A stretch of DNA of 64,000 nucleotides, taken from the NCBI RefSeq assembly GCF_003014695.1, contig NZ_PYAS01000001.1, positions 740,738 to 804,737 on the forward strand, given 5' to 3'. The translations under genes were made by a program, and so were the position numbers. The DNA comes from Dyadobacter jiangsuensis. GTDB taxonomy: Bacteria > Bacteroidota > Bacteroidia > Cytophagales > Spirosomataceae. Within the stretch, counting starts at the first letter, position 1; the number at the start of each line of letters is the position of its first letter. Shown here piece after piece: positions 24,969 to 34,400 of this stretch. The notes beneath the pieces were generated by a model. It was not told the DNA's origin, did no database searches, and was given only the letters and a program-made list of their open reading frames with translations.

Positions 24969-25016
24969 GGAAACCGTATGGTTTCCAAATATAAATGAAA
25001 CCATACGGTTTCCAAA
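24969..25016 (-). promoter_or_regulatory. ArsR/SRPBCC operon promoter flanked by two operators
   Basis: GGAAACCGTATGGTTTCC (24969-24986) and TGAAACCATACGGTTTCC (24996-25013) are two copies of one imperfect palindrome, 7-bp half sites around 4 bp, with centres 27 bp apart. On the minus strand the -7 box TATATTTG (24986-24993) lies between them. A -33 TTTG (25013-25016) lies 19 bp upstream, the textbook spacing. A repressor on both sites would cover the whole promoter. Confidence 0.85.
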
Positions 25017-25087
25017 AAAATACCCGGGTTTTTTCGCAAAACCCGGGCTTTACCCCATTCCGTCCGATTTAGTAATGCAGCTGAACC

Positions 25088-27493
25088 TTAATTGTTTCCT
25101 TCACCGGCCTTCTTATCGTCGTTGCTGATCCGTTTTTTCTGACGCTGGTTACCGGAGACCTGCCCGAATTCATATTTCAGATTGAGACGCCAGCCGCGGC
25201 GATACATGGCTACGTCCTGCGTTTGCACGAAATTCGGGCCTAAGAAGTCGTTTTTCCATCGTATCCGCTGATTGAACGGGTTGTCATAGCCAAACCCGAT
25301 CGTTCCTTTCTTTTTCAGTACTTCTTTTTGTAATACAATATTATAGAACCCGAAGCCGCCGTAACTGCCCTGAAGGTTCACGCGCGGCGAGTTGTAAAAT
25401 CCAAAAAGCTGCGCTTTGATGCCTTTGCCGAAATCAATGGTCGAGTTGAGGTTGATCCGGTACATCCAGTCGGCGTTGCGGGTTTTGAGCTCGGCGCTTT
25501 CCAGTACATTATAGAACAAGTTGAGCGAGCCGTTTACGGACCATTGCTTCATAATTTTGGTATTGGCGCTCAGGTTGAGGCCATAAGCAGAGTTTTGGGC
25601 CACATTCTGGAAAATCTGTTTCAAAACGCCGGCACTGTCGACGGTACTGATACTCTCGATCGCATTGTTGGTCTGGCGCAGGAAAAACGATGCATTAATG
25701 CTTGTCTGCTTGATCGACACACTGTAATTCGCCTCCACCGAATGCGTCAACTCGGGTTTCAGGTACGGGTTACCGCCGTACTGGTTTTTGGAATCGGCCT
25801 GATTGACATACGGATTGAGGTAAAAGAACTGCGGCCGCTGAATGCGCTGGGTGTAGCTCACACGCACCTGCTGGCTTTTTTTCAGGCTCCGCGACAGGCT
25901 CACGCTCGGGATGAGGTTGCCGTAGTTGTTCGAGAAAGACGCGGTACCATTCAGGAAGTTGGCTTGTATGAACGTGTGCTCGTAGCGCGCGCCGAGGTTG
26001 ATGCCCCATTTGTTTTTCGGTGTGCGGTTGTAAACCAGATAAGCCGAGGTGACCTGCTGGGCATAATCGAAGACATTGGCCTGTTCCGGCATATCGTGGA
26101 AATCCTGGGAACCGTCGATGGCGCTGGATATGCGGTAATCGCTCAGAATTTTGCGGAAAATCGTCTTGGTGCCTGTTTCGAGGGTGCTGATGCTGTCGAG
26201 CGGGTTGGTGAAATCCAGCTGGATCGTTCCTTCCTTATTGTTGCTGATATTGTAACTTTTCTCGCGGTAATACACGGCGTCGCTGCGGTCTTTGAGATCG
26301 GAGTCATAGTCACTGTCCTCGCCTTCGAAGGAATACATCATCAGGAGCGTGAGTTCCCTTTTAGGTTTTTTGAATAAACGAGTGTAGTCGAAATTGACCG
26401 TGGCGCCCTGCCAGTCGTAGGTCCGGCGCATATCGCGCTGGAAGTACTGGCGCGAAACCCCCAGGCTGGTCTCATCGAAAGTAATGTCAAAATAATTGGT
26501 GTTGATGCCATTATAATAGTTGATGCCCGTGCCGACGCGGTTGAGCGAGTCGATATCCCAGTCGGCATTGAAAGAGCCGTAAAAGTTCTTGCCCCGGCCG
26601 CGTACCCATTGCATCTGATCCTGGTTGGTGATGGTGTCGGCATTGGTAAATGTGCGCAGCTGCTGCATATACCGCTTGTTTTTCCAGTTGCTGAAACCGC
26701 CGTTGGCAGAGAGCGTCAGACCTTTGTTGCGGTGGCTGATACTCGCATTGGGCCAGTTGTTCCATTGGCCGAAGTTCGGGCTGATGGAGCCGTTCGTGCC
26801 TTTCAGTGTATTCTTTTTGGTAATAATATTGATAATGCCCGCGGTGCCTTCCGCGTCGTACTTGGCAGAAGGAGAGGTGATTACCTCCACCTGCTTGATA
26901 ATGTCGGCAGGGATTTGCTTTAAGGCCTCGGAAACGCTGCGCGCCACGACATTGGAAGGCTTATTGTTGATCAATACTTTGATATTGCCGCTGCCGCGCA
27001 GCTGCACATTGCCTTCGATGTCCACCGCAATGGACGGAATTTTCTTTAAAACGTCGGTAGCGTCACCGCCTTTGATGCTGATGTCCTTTTCTGCATTGTA
27101 AACCATTCTGTCGGAACGCTCTTCAAAGAGTGCCTTTTGCTCGCTGACCGTTACCTCTTTCAGATTTTGCGCTGCGGACGCCAACTTGATGACGCCTATT
27201 TCGATATCCTCCTTGTCGGCATGCACAGGGCCGAAAGTTTTGGTCGTATAGCCCAGCAGCGAGGCCTGAACAATGTAGACGCCCGGCGCAACTTTGGCGA
27301 ACGTAAACCGGCCTTTGGCATCGGCCGTGACGCCTTCGGTGATTTTTCCGTCTTGCAGCAATGCCACCGTGGCAAATTCGACGGGCTTACTGGCCGTAGA
27401 ATCCATCAGCAGGCCCGAAATACGCACGTGCTGTGCGGAAACGAAATTCAGTGTGAGGGCCAGAATGGCCAGGGTGAGTAGGGGTGTTTTCAT
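25088..27493 (-). CDS. TonB-dependent receptor, OMP_b-brl_3 type
   Basis: This 801-residue outer-membrane protein has a signal peptide (1-20, FVSA), a carboxypeptidase-regulatory-like domain (about 24-105; SGLLMDSTASKPVEFATVAL), a plug domain (about 120-230; DVLKKIPSIAVDIEGNVQLR and SPSAKYDAEGTAGIINIITK) and a large barrel. The C-terminus is short and Lys-rich after the last strands. This receptor subclass is common in Cytophagales and its substrates are mostly unknown. No SusD partner is present. It may serve peptide, metal or small-molecule uptake. Confidence 0.9.
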   Translation of the reverse strand: MKTPLLTLAILALTLNFVSAQHVRISGLLMDSTASKPVEFATVALLQDGKITEGVTADAKGRFTFAKVAPGVYIVQASLLGYTTKTFGPVHADKEDIEIGVIKLASAAQNLKEVTVSEQKALFEERSDRMVYNAEKDISIKGGDATDVLKKIPSIAVDIEGNVQLRGSGNIKVLINNKPSNVVARSVSEALKQIPADIIKQVEVITSPSAKYDAEGTAGIINIITKKNTLKGTNGSISPNFGQWNNWPNASISHRNKGLTLSANGGFSNWKNKRYMQQLRTFTNADTITNQDQMQWVRGRGKNFYGSFNADWDIDSLNRVGTGINYYNGINTNYFDITFDETSLGVSRQYFQRDMRRTYDWQGATVNFDYTRLFKKPKRELTLLMMYSFEGEDSDYDSDLKDRSDAVYYREKSYNISNNKEGTIQLDFTNPLDSISTLETGTKTIFRKILSDYRISSAIDGSQDFHDMPEQANVFDYAQQVTSAYLVYNRTPKNKWGINLGARYEHTFIQANFLNGTASFSNNYGNLIPSVSLSRSLKKSQQVRVSYTQRIQRPQFFYLNPYVNQADSKNQYGGNPYLKPELTHSVEANYSVSIKQTSINASFFLRQTNNAIESISTVDSAGVLKQIFQNVAQNSAYGLNLSANTKIMKQWSVNGSLNLFYNVLESAELKTRNADWMYRINLNSTIDFGKGIKAQLFGFYNSPRVNLQGSYGGFGFYNIVLQKEVLKKKGTIGFGYDNPFNQRIRWKNDFLGPNFVQTQDVAMYRRGWRLNLKYEFGQVSGNQRQKKRISNDDKKAGEGNN

Positions 27494-27599
27494 ACATGGC
27501 TAATTAACGACTGTTAGATCCGCACTCACTGCCGGATGCCCTGCGGCGAATGCAATGCAATGACGACCGAGTTCCCGAAACGTTGCACGGAAAAAATAA

Positions 27600-27622
27600 A
27601 AAGGCCCGGATGGGCCTTTAAA
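27600..27622 (-). terminator. Intrinsic terminator AAAGGCCC-GGAT-GGGCCTTT
   Basis: An 8-bp GC-rich stem (27600-27607 with 27612-27619) is followed on the minus strand by an A/T-rich run (TTTATTTTTT). It fits termination after the 74-codon gene at 27660-27884. Confidence 0.75.
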
Positions 27623-27659
27623 AGTCTGTTAATCAGCTTGGAAAAAAGAAGGTTGGTCG

Positions 27660-27884
27660 TCAGGCTTTTTGTGCATTGAAGGGCGTCTGGTCGTAGCGAA
27701 CCTGTTCTGCCAGCCTGGAAATGTAAGGAATACCCTCGCGCTCGTAGGCGGCGATCTGTGCGCCGGTGAGGCGGATTACAAAGTCATACAAACCTGCCCC
27801 GCCGCACACCACCGAGAGGATGTAATCTCCGGGATGTTGTTCGGAAAAAGTGTAGTTCCAGGCTTCCTTAGCTATTTCTTTCAT
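27660..27884 (-). CDS. Small protein of unknown function
   Basis: This 74-residue protein starts MKEIAKEAWNYTFSEQHPGD and contains a glycine-rich stretch (VVCGGAGLYDFVIRLT). It has no signal peptide and no family I recognise. It has its own terminators on both sides (27600-27622 and 27931-27952), which supports a real transcription unit. Function unknown. Confidence 0.6.
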   Translation of the reverse strand: MKEIAKEAWNYTFSEQHPGDYILSVVCGGAGLYDFVIRLTGAQIAAYEREGIPYISRLAEQVRYDQTPFNAQKA

Positions 27885-27930
27885 GTAAAAAGCGTTATGC
27901 GGGGCTAAATATACGTCAAAAAAGAAAGGT

Positions 27931-27952
27931 CAGCACGTCGCCCAACGTGCTG
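27931..27952 (-). terminator. Probable terminator CAGCACGT/ACGTGCTG
   Basis: An 8-bp stem with a 6-nt loop is followed on the minus strand by ACCTTTCTTTTTTG. It sits 15 bp past the stop of the lipoprotein gene at 27967. Confidence 0.7.
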
Positions 27953-27966
27953 CCTTGTTTTCATGG

Positions 27967-28554
27967 TTATAGTGGTGTTTCCGTGTATTTTCCCTTCGGG
28001 ATCTTGTTGACAACCGCTTCGGAATAGCCCGTCGGCAGGTGCCCGCCCGGCAGCCATAAACTGTTGGCGCCCATTTCGTTGCCCGATGGAACGCGTACCT
28101 TCAATCCTTTGGGGTCGGGAATCGATATCCGTACCATTTCCAGGCCTTTCCAGCTGCCGGCCGGTATACCGAGTTCTGTTTCAATCTTGCTGATGTCCTT
28201 GCCGGTTTTGGTCAGCATGGCGTCCATTTCGGCTTTGGTCATCACGAATTGCGTATTATCCGGATAGCCGAGCGTGTCGCGGCCGTACTTGTCTAATGAT
28301 GCTTTGGAGACGAGATATGTGGCACCACCGTTGAACTGCGCCAGGTGGAAATCGATGTACTTCTGGTCGAGGTAAACCGACGGGGCCGGACGTTGACCTT
28401 TGGCGATGTCGAGCACTTTTTGCGAAGACCAGCCTTCTTTCCAGGAGTCTTCGAGTTTGATAGTGTCAGGGGTTTTGTCGTCGTCGTCGCTACACGAGAA
28501 AGACACGGCTGCCATGAGCATGAACAGCCACAAATGGAGGAGATTTTTCTTCAT
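27967..28554 (-). CDS. Lipoprotein of unknown function
   Basis: I start at the ATG at 28554 (MKKNLLHLWL), giving 195 residues. The lipoprotein signal has its cysteine at 21 (AAVSFSCSD), followed by the Asp-rich tail (SDDDD) that often marks surface-exposed lipoproteins in Bacteroidota. The rest, including GQRPAPSVYLDQKYIDFHLA and GNEMGANSLWLPGGHLPTGY, does not match a family I can name. It is a single gene ended by a hairpin terminator. Confidence 0.75.
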   Translation of the reverse strand: MKKNLLHLWLFMLMAAVSFSCSDDDDKTPDTIKLEDSWKEGWSSQKVLDIAKGQRPAPSVYLDQKYIDFHLAQFNGGATYLVSKASLDKYGRDTLGYPDNTQFVMTKAEMDAMLTKTGKDISKIETELGIPAGSWKGLEMVRISIPDPKGLKVRVPSGNEMGANSLWLPGGHLPTGYSEAVVNKIPKGKYTETPL

Positions 28555-28904
28555 TGAAATAGTGTTGGCTAAATGTTGTAGCCGCAAGTATACAGAAAAC
28601 TTAATTAATTCTACTTTTTTAGGTTTTGTTTTGAAAAAATTCTACAAATAAGTTGCGCTTCGTGGCCGTCCTGGCTCGGTAACCGTGCAATTTTTTCCCT
28701 AACACGTGATTTTGCGGGGCGGACAGCGGCATATGGATCTGGTTTGCGACCCTAGTTTGCAACGGGCCGACCGCCGTTCATAACCCGGTTACGTTGGAAT
28801 GAATTTTGCAGTCAGCACCGTAAACGGGAAGGGTCGGCCGAGGCATAGTAATGGGCCCGGAAGGCTGTAAGCTTACCTCTAAAATGATGATACGTGGAAA
28901 CATT
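28555..28904. other. 350-bp intergenic region, no gene seen
   Basis: This is the divergent gap between the lipoprotein and the response regulator. The half next to the lipoprotein is A/T-rich (TATACTTG on the minus strand near 28590 is one mismatch from a -7 box). The other half has several near-matches (GAATTTTG near 28801) but no exact box. Nothing else stood out. Confidence 0.5.
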
Positions 28905-29288
28905 ATGATTTTCCTGGTGGACGACGATGTCGACGATCAGGAAATTTTCCTGCTGACGATGCAGGATACAGGCGCGGACGTGGAATGCGAGTTTGCATGC
29001 GACGGCATCCAGGCGCTGGAAAAACTGGGCGGCGACAGCTATCAGCCGCATCTGATCTTTATAGATATCAATATGCCCAAAATGAACGGGATGGAATTGC
29101 TCGTGGAGTTAAAACAGAACCCCAGGCTCGTAAAGACACCGATATATATGTATTCAACTTCCGACCAGAAGGAGATCGTGACGAAATGCATGGAACTGGG
29201 CGCTTCCGGTTTTATGAAGAAAAGTCCGGACATCAATGAGCTTCGGAGGGACTTCTCTCAACTGATCGATAGCCGAATGGCTTCATGA
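28905..29288 (+). CDS. Single-domain response regulator (receiver only)
   Basis: From the ATG at 28905 the protein is 127 residues; ATGs at 28884 or 28887 are also possible. It is a bare receiver domain: acidic pocket LVDDDVDDQE, phospho-acceptor Asp54 in LIFIDINMPKMNG and Lys105 in GFMKKS. There is no output domain, so it passes a phosphate or signal by binding a partner, as in CheY-like and Rcp1-like proteins. No kinase is adjacent. It stands alone before the sigma factor gene. Confidence 0.88.
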   Translation: MIFLVDDDVDDQEIFLLTMQDTGADVECEFACDGIQALEKLGGDSYQPHLIFIDINMPKMNGMELLVELKQNPRLVKTPIYMYSTSDQKEIVTKCMELGASGFMKKSPDINELRRDFSQLIDSRMAS

Positions 29289-29419
29289 CCCCCATCATGC
29301 AACACAAAATTGCCGGCGCATGTCGGGCTAATTGCTATGCAGCCAGCAGTTTACGATATGCCAAACAGGTCAATATAGGACATAAAAATGCGAATATTCG
29401 AAGGGAATGTTTGTTAAAA

Positions 29420-29451
29420 TTGTTCTATTTGAACATTTTTTAGTATTTTTG
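29420..29451 (+). promoter_or_regulatory. Promoter for the ECF sigma factor gene
   Basis: TATTTTTG (29444-29451) is an exact -7 match, with TTG at 29420-29422, 21 bp upstream, as a weak -33. Transcription would start near 29458, a few bases before the TTG start codon at 29474 or about 50 bases before the ATG at 29507. Confidence 0.5.
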
Positions 29452-29473
29452 ATAAAAGCAAAAACCTGACTAT

Positions 29474-30067
29474 TTGGCTTCTCCCTTTACCGATACCGAT
29501 GATCGAATGCTCTGGCAGCGCTTCCGGCAGGGAGACGAAGAGGCATTCACTTTACTGTATCAGCGGTACGTGAGGGTGCTTTACAGTTACGGCAAGAAAC
29601 TGATCCCGGACGAAGCAGTGGTAGAAGATCTGGTTCAGGATTTGTTTATCGACCTCTGGCAAAGCCATTCTCGCCTGGCCGACGCCGAATCTCCCCGTTT
29701 TTACCTTTTTCGTTCACTCAGACGGCGTATTCACCGGAATGGCAATGGGCGTTTCAATGAGCCCTGGGATCTGATCGACGAGGAATTTCACCCGGTTTCG
29801 CTTCCGAAGGAAAATGAAATCATCGAATCGGAGCAGACCCAGAAACAAAAGGACGAACTCGACGCATGGCTGAAAAGCCTTCCCGGGCGTCAGTACGAAG
29901 TCATGATGCTGCGGTTTTACCAGGATTTCAGCTATTCCCAGATTTCCCAGATACTTACAATCAACGAGCAATCGGTGAGAAACCTCGTGCAACGCGCTGT
30001 TTCCAAGCTTCGTCAGCTAACCATTTCGATCCTCACTTCGGGATTATTTCTATTTCTTCTAAAATAA
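29474..30067 (+). CDS. ECF-type RNA polymerase sigma factor (FecI-like)
   Basis: This 197-residue protein has sigma region 2 (FRQGDEEAFTLLYQRYVRVL, then DLVQDLFIDLWQS) and region 4 (LPGRQYEVMMLRFYQDFSYS, ISQILTINEQSVRNLV). It lacks regions 1 and 3, as ECF factors do. I keep the TTG at 29474 because family members have about 12 residues before the LWQRFRQGD motif; an ATG at 29507 would remove them. A C-terminal hydrophobic tail (ILTSGLFLFLL) is typical of the Bacteroidota group. The FecR gene follows at 30153, then SusC with an STN domain, so it probably drives this Sus locus. Confidence 0.9.
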   Translation: MASPFTDTDDRMLWQRFRQGDEEAFTLLYQRYVRVLYSYGKKLIPDEAVVEDLVQDLFIDLWQSHSRLADAESPRFYLFRSLRRRIHRNGNGRFNEPWDLIDEEFHPVSLPKENEIIESEQTQKQKDELDAWLKSLPGRQYEVMMLRFYQDFSYSQISQILTINEQSVRNLVQRAVSKLRQLTISILTSGLFLFLLK

Positions 30068-30152
30068 TTCACGAAAAGTGAGTTAAACCGCCATTGCTTT
30101 TGCTCTTTCCTGATGAGCACCATGTCAAATTTTTCATCAAATAATCATACTG

Positions 30153-31253
30153 ATGGGTTACTATCATTACGAAGTAACTGATTTCCTGGAAGATCAATAT
30201 TTCAAATCCTGGGTACTGGCCCCGTCTCAGGAAACTTGTGATTTTTGGGATAACTTTTTACTCACACACCCCGAAAAAGCCGAAGCTATTGCCGGTGCCA
30301 GGTCGGTACTGCTGGGTATTCGCTCAGAAATGGAAGCGGATTTCCCGACAGACGGACAGGTGGCCGCGATGCTCGATGAGATTCATAGCCGGAAGGGTTC
30401 GGCGAGTCGCTGGCCTATGCGTGGCCTGTGGCTGCGTTTGGGTGCGTCACTTTCGGCTGCGGCGGTGGTGTTGCTGGTGATTGGCTGGGCAAGACAGCCC
30501 AACCGGCACGATAGCCATGTGAGCTATGAAGAACTGGTATCGGCCGTGGAGGCACCGCTGGTCGAGCAAACCAACACAACTACCTCGCCGATCCTGCTCA
30601 CATTGCCGGATAGCAGCACGATTCTTTTGCAGCCGAAAAGCAGTGTGAGTTATCGTAAGGATTTCGTCAAGAGTGCATTGAGGGAAGTTTACCTGTCGGG
30701 GCAGGCATTTTTTACGGTGACTAAAAACCGCCAGCGACCATTTGTGGTGTATTCCAACGAGCTGGTTACCAAGGTGTTGGGTACGAGTTTTATGGTGAAG
30801 GCATTCGAGGACGCGAAGCAGGTGGAAGTGTGTGTGAAAACCGGCAAAGTTTCCGTTTTCCCGCGCACCGATACGGAGGTATGCGAAGGGATTGCCAGTC
30901 CGGAGCTTGCGGGCACGATCATTACGCCGAACCAGAAAGTACTTTTTTCACGTGAGCAAACACAGATCCGTAAGGGATTGGTCGATGAGCCGGAAATCCT
31001 GGCCTCGGCGGTGTTACCAGCGCCGCTGCTGAAATTCCAGGACATGCCGGTTTCGGAATTGCTGAGCAATATCGAAGAGACCTACGGGATCGACATCGTA
31101 TATGACCACCGTTTGTTCGGGGAATGCCTGCTGACGGCCTCTTTCACGACCGAGAGCCTGTATGAAAAGATGGACCTTATTTGCAAGGGCATCGAGGCAA
31201 GTTTCGAAGTGATAGACGGGAAGATGATCGTCTCAGGCAGAGGATGTAACTGA
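30153..31253 (+). CDS. FecR-family anti-sigma factor
   Basis: This 366-residue inner-membrane protein has a cytoplasmic N-terminus (1-90), one membrane span (LGASLSAAAVVLLVIGWA, about 94-112), the periplasmic FecR domain (about 145-240; LPDSSTILLQPKSSVSYRKD, KVLGTSFMVKAF) and a C-terminal DUF4974 domain (about 290-360; LKFQDMPVSELLSNIEETYG). It should hold the sigma factor until the receptor's STN domain contacts its periplasmic part. It lies 85 bp after the sigma gene and 211 bp before the SusC gene. Confidence 0.93.
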   Translation: MGYYHYEVTDFLEDQYFKSWVLAPSQETCDFWDNFLLTHPEKAEAIAGARSVLLGIRSEMEADFPTDGQVAAMLDEIHSRKGSASRWPMRGLWLRLGASLSAAAVVLLVIGWARQPNRHDSHVSYEELVSAVEAPLVEQTNTTTSPILLTLPDSSTILLQPKSSVSYRKDFVKSALREVYLSGQAFFTVTKNRQRPFVVYSNELVTKVLGTSFMVKAFEDAKQVEVCVKTGKVSVFPRTDTEVCEGIASPELAGTIITPNQKVLFSREQTQIRKGLVDEPEILASAVLPAPLLKFQDMPVSELLSNIEETYGIDIVYDHRLFGECLLTASFTTESLYEKMDLICKGIEASFEVIDGKMIVSGRGCN

Positions 31254-31390
31254 TATTCAAAGAAATTACAAATGCTTACAAACCTAACTAACAACCCTAA
31301 CCCCCAGATCGCTTCTATGATTTAACCAAACTCCCCAAAAAAGAAGGTTGATGATGTTGCACCATCACCAACCCTGAGTTCATCCCCAAT

Positions 31391-31408
31391 TCGATTACAT
31401 CCGTTACC
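31391..31408 (-). repeat. Small hairpin ATCCG/CGGAT followed by TGTAAT
   Basis: The minus strand reads ATCCG-CTGGTAA-CGGAT-GTAAT, the same plan as the hairpins at 20201 and 20252. It sits in the gap between fecR and susC, on the opposite strand to them. It may be a dispersed element or an attenuating structure. Confidence 0.45.
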
Positions 31409-31464
31409 AGCGGATGGAGGACTCGTTTTGCCCATTTTTCCATGTTACAAAACTTAGTAAAGTT

Positions 31465-34400
31465 ATGAAAAAATTGTATCCTAACTATGCTTATTGGCAG
31501 ATCCTTATGAGATTCAGTTGTATGCAACTCATCATTGCTGCACTTCTGACGACTGTGGCCCTGGCTGGTGCTACCGAAGCGCAGGAGGTTCTGAATAACC
31601 GCGTTACGATCCAGATGCAGAATCAGGACGTCCGTAAAGTGTTGTCAGCAATTGAAGACCAGGTTAAAATAAAATTCCTTTATAGTTCCAATCTGATCAA
31701 GGCGGAGCGCAAAGTGAGCGTGAATGTGAAGCAGGAGCAGCTTGGCTCGGCATTGAAAACCATCCTGGCGCCGCTGGACCTTGGTTTCGAGGTTTCGGGT
31801 AAGCAGATCATCCTGAAAAGAGTGAAACTGCCGATCGAAAAGCTCAATCCGCAAAGCTACAAATCGGAAACCGTGGACAGGACCATTTCCGGCACGGTAA
31901 CCGACAAAGACGGTGCTTTCCTGCCCGGTGTTTCGGTGGTCGTCAAAGGTACCGCGCGCGGTACGGGCACCGATGCCCAGGGGGTATTTAAAATTGACGC
32001 ACCAGACGGCAACGTAACACTTACATTCAGCTTCGTAGGTTTCTCTTCAAAAGATGTAGACGTGGCCGCCGGCCAGAGCACGCTCGACGTGACGCTCACC
32101 CAGGATGAAAAACTGTTGAACGAAGTGGTGGTTGTGGGTTATGGAACCGCGAGCCGCAAGGACCTGACGGGTGCCGTTTCGATTGTGAAGGTATCCGAAC
32201 TGACCGAACAGCCCAACTCGAACCTCAGCAACCAGCTGCAAGGCCGTGCTTCGGGTGTGACCGTGCTTACTTCCGGTCAACCGGGCCAGGCGCCGCAGAT
32301 CCGTATCCGCGGTATCAACTCATTCGGGAACAACACCCCGTTGTTCGTAGTGGACGGTGTGCCTACGCAGGATATCAACAACCTCAACCCGAACGACGTA
32401 GCCTCGATGCAGGTATTGAAAGACGCCGGTTCGGCCTCCATTTATGGTTCGCGGGCATCCAACGGGGTGGTAATTATCACTACCAAACGCGGGCAGGGTA
32501 AAGTGAAAGTGAGCTACGATATGTTCTACGGTACGCAGACCGTTCCGAAAGGCAACGTGTACGACATCCTTTCGCCGCAAGGTATGGCGGATCTGAAATT
32601 CCTGGCATTGAAAAACTCGGGAGCAACGATCAACGATCCGCAGTACGGCAGCGGCGAAACGCCCGTTCTGCCTGACTACATTGTGCCTACGGGCGTGAAA
32701 GAAGGTGCCGTGGATTTGTCGAAATACTACGTGAACCCCAATTATACCGACAAAGCGGACATGGACTCGTTCTACCGCATTGTGAAGGCTAACAAAGGGG
32801 GTACCGACTGGTTCCATGAAGTGTTCAAGAATGCGCCGATCCAGAGCCATAACCTTTCGGTAAGCGGCGGCGGAGAGCAAGGTAACTACCTGTTCTCGTT
32901 CAACCACTTCAACCAGCAGGGTAACCTGATGAACACCTACCTGAAACGCTACACGATTCGTGCCAACAGCCAGTACAATGTGACGAAGTTTATCCGGGTG
33001 GGTGAGAACATCGCGCTCACGCTCGTGAACAACCCGCGTACAGGTATCCTCGAAGAGGGTGGTGGTATCGGTATGGCTTACCGTATGCAGCCGATCATTC
33101 CGGTGTACGATATCCAGGGCAATTATGCCGGTTCTTTCGGTAGTGGTTTGGGTAATGCCAAAAACCCTGTCGCGATTCGCGACCGTGCCCGCAACAACCG
33201 CGGCATTACCAACAACTTGTTCGGAAACATGTACGCCGAAGTGGATTTTCTCAAAGATTTCAACTTCCGTACCAGCTTCGGTGGAGGCCAGTTTACCTAT
33301 GCAGAAAACACATTCGCTTATCCTGAATGGGAGAACTCCGAGAACGTGACGACCAACTCTTACTCGGAGCGCGTGAATTCCGGCTATAACTGGACGTGGA
33401 CCAATACCGTTACCTACGAGCATTCATTCAATAACAAACACAATGTGAAGGTGCTTTTGGGTACCGAGGCTTATAACAGTACTTATCGCGAAGTGGGCGG
33501 TTCTACCCAGAGCTATTTCTCTTTTGACCCCAATTATACCAGTCTTTCTACCGGTTCAGGAACACCTACCAACTTCTCGAACCGCTCTTCGGATGCGTTG
33601 TTCTCGTACATCGGCCGTATCGACTATAACTTCAAAGACAAATATCTCCTGAGCGGTACGTTGCGCCGGGATGGTTCGTCGCGTTTTACCTCGCAATATG
33701 GTTGGTTCCCGGCCGTGAGCGCGGGATGGCGATTGAAAGAGGAAGCGTTCATGCAAAGCCTGACCTGGCTCACCGACCTCAAAATCCGCGGTGGATGGGG
33801 TATTATGGGTAACCAGTTCAATGTGGATCCTGCCAATGCATTTACAACCTATGGTCAGAACAGAAGCTTTGCATTCTACGATATCAAAGGAACCGGCAAC
33901 AGCACGGTACTGGGCTTCCAGCGTACCCGCGTAGGTAACCCGAACGCGAAATGGGAAGGTAACATCAACTCCAACATCGGTATCGATGCGCAGTTGTTCA
34001 ACGGAGCCATCGATTTCACGATCGACTATTATCAGAAAAATATCGACGACCTTTTGTTCTCGCCTGAGCTTGCCGGAACCGTCGGACAAGGTACCGCACC
34101 GGCTGTGAACATCGGTAAAATGAAGAACAAGGGTATCGATATGTCGATCTACGGTGAGAAAACCATTGGCAAAGACCTGAAACTGAATGCGACCGTGACA
34201 CTCACGACTTACAACAACAAGATCGTGAAAATCACCGACGGAGTAAGCTATTTCGACCAGGAAGGCCGCCGGTTTAACGGTAGCACGATTGTCCGTAATG
34301 CAGTGAACCACTCGATCGGCCAGTTCTTCGGCTACAACATCGTAGGCTTCTGGAACAGCCAGGCGGAGATCGACGCAGCAAATGCACAGGCGGCTGAGAA

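Noticed and set aside
24941..25039. Longer N-terminus of the ArsR protein
   Set aside because: This stretch holds the promoter and both operator palindromes, so it cannot be coding.
25544..26377. 277-codon plus-strand frame opposite the TonB receptor
   Set aside because: Antisense shadow with low-complexity Val/Arg/Gly composition and no domain.
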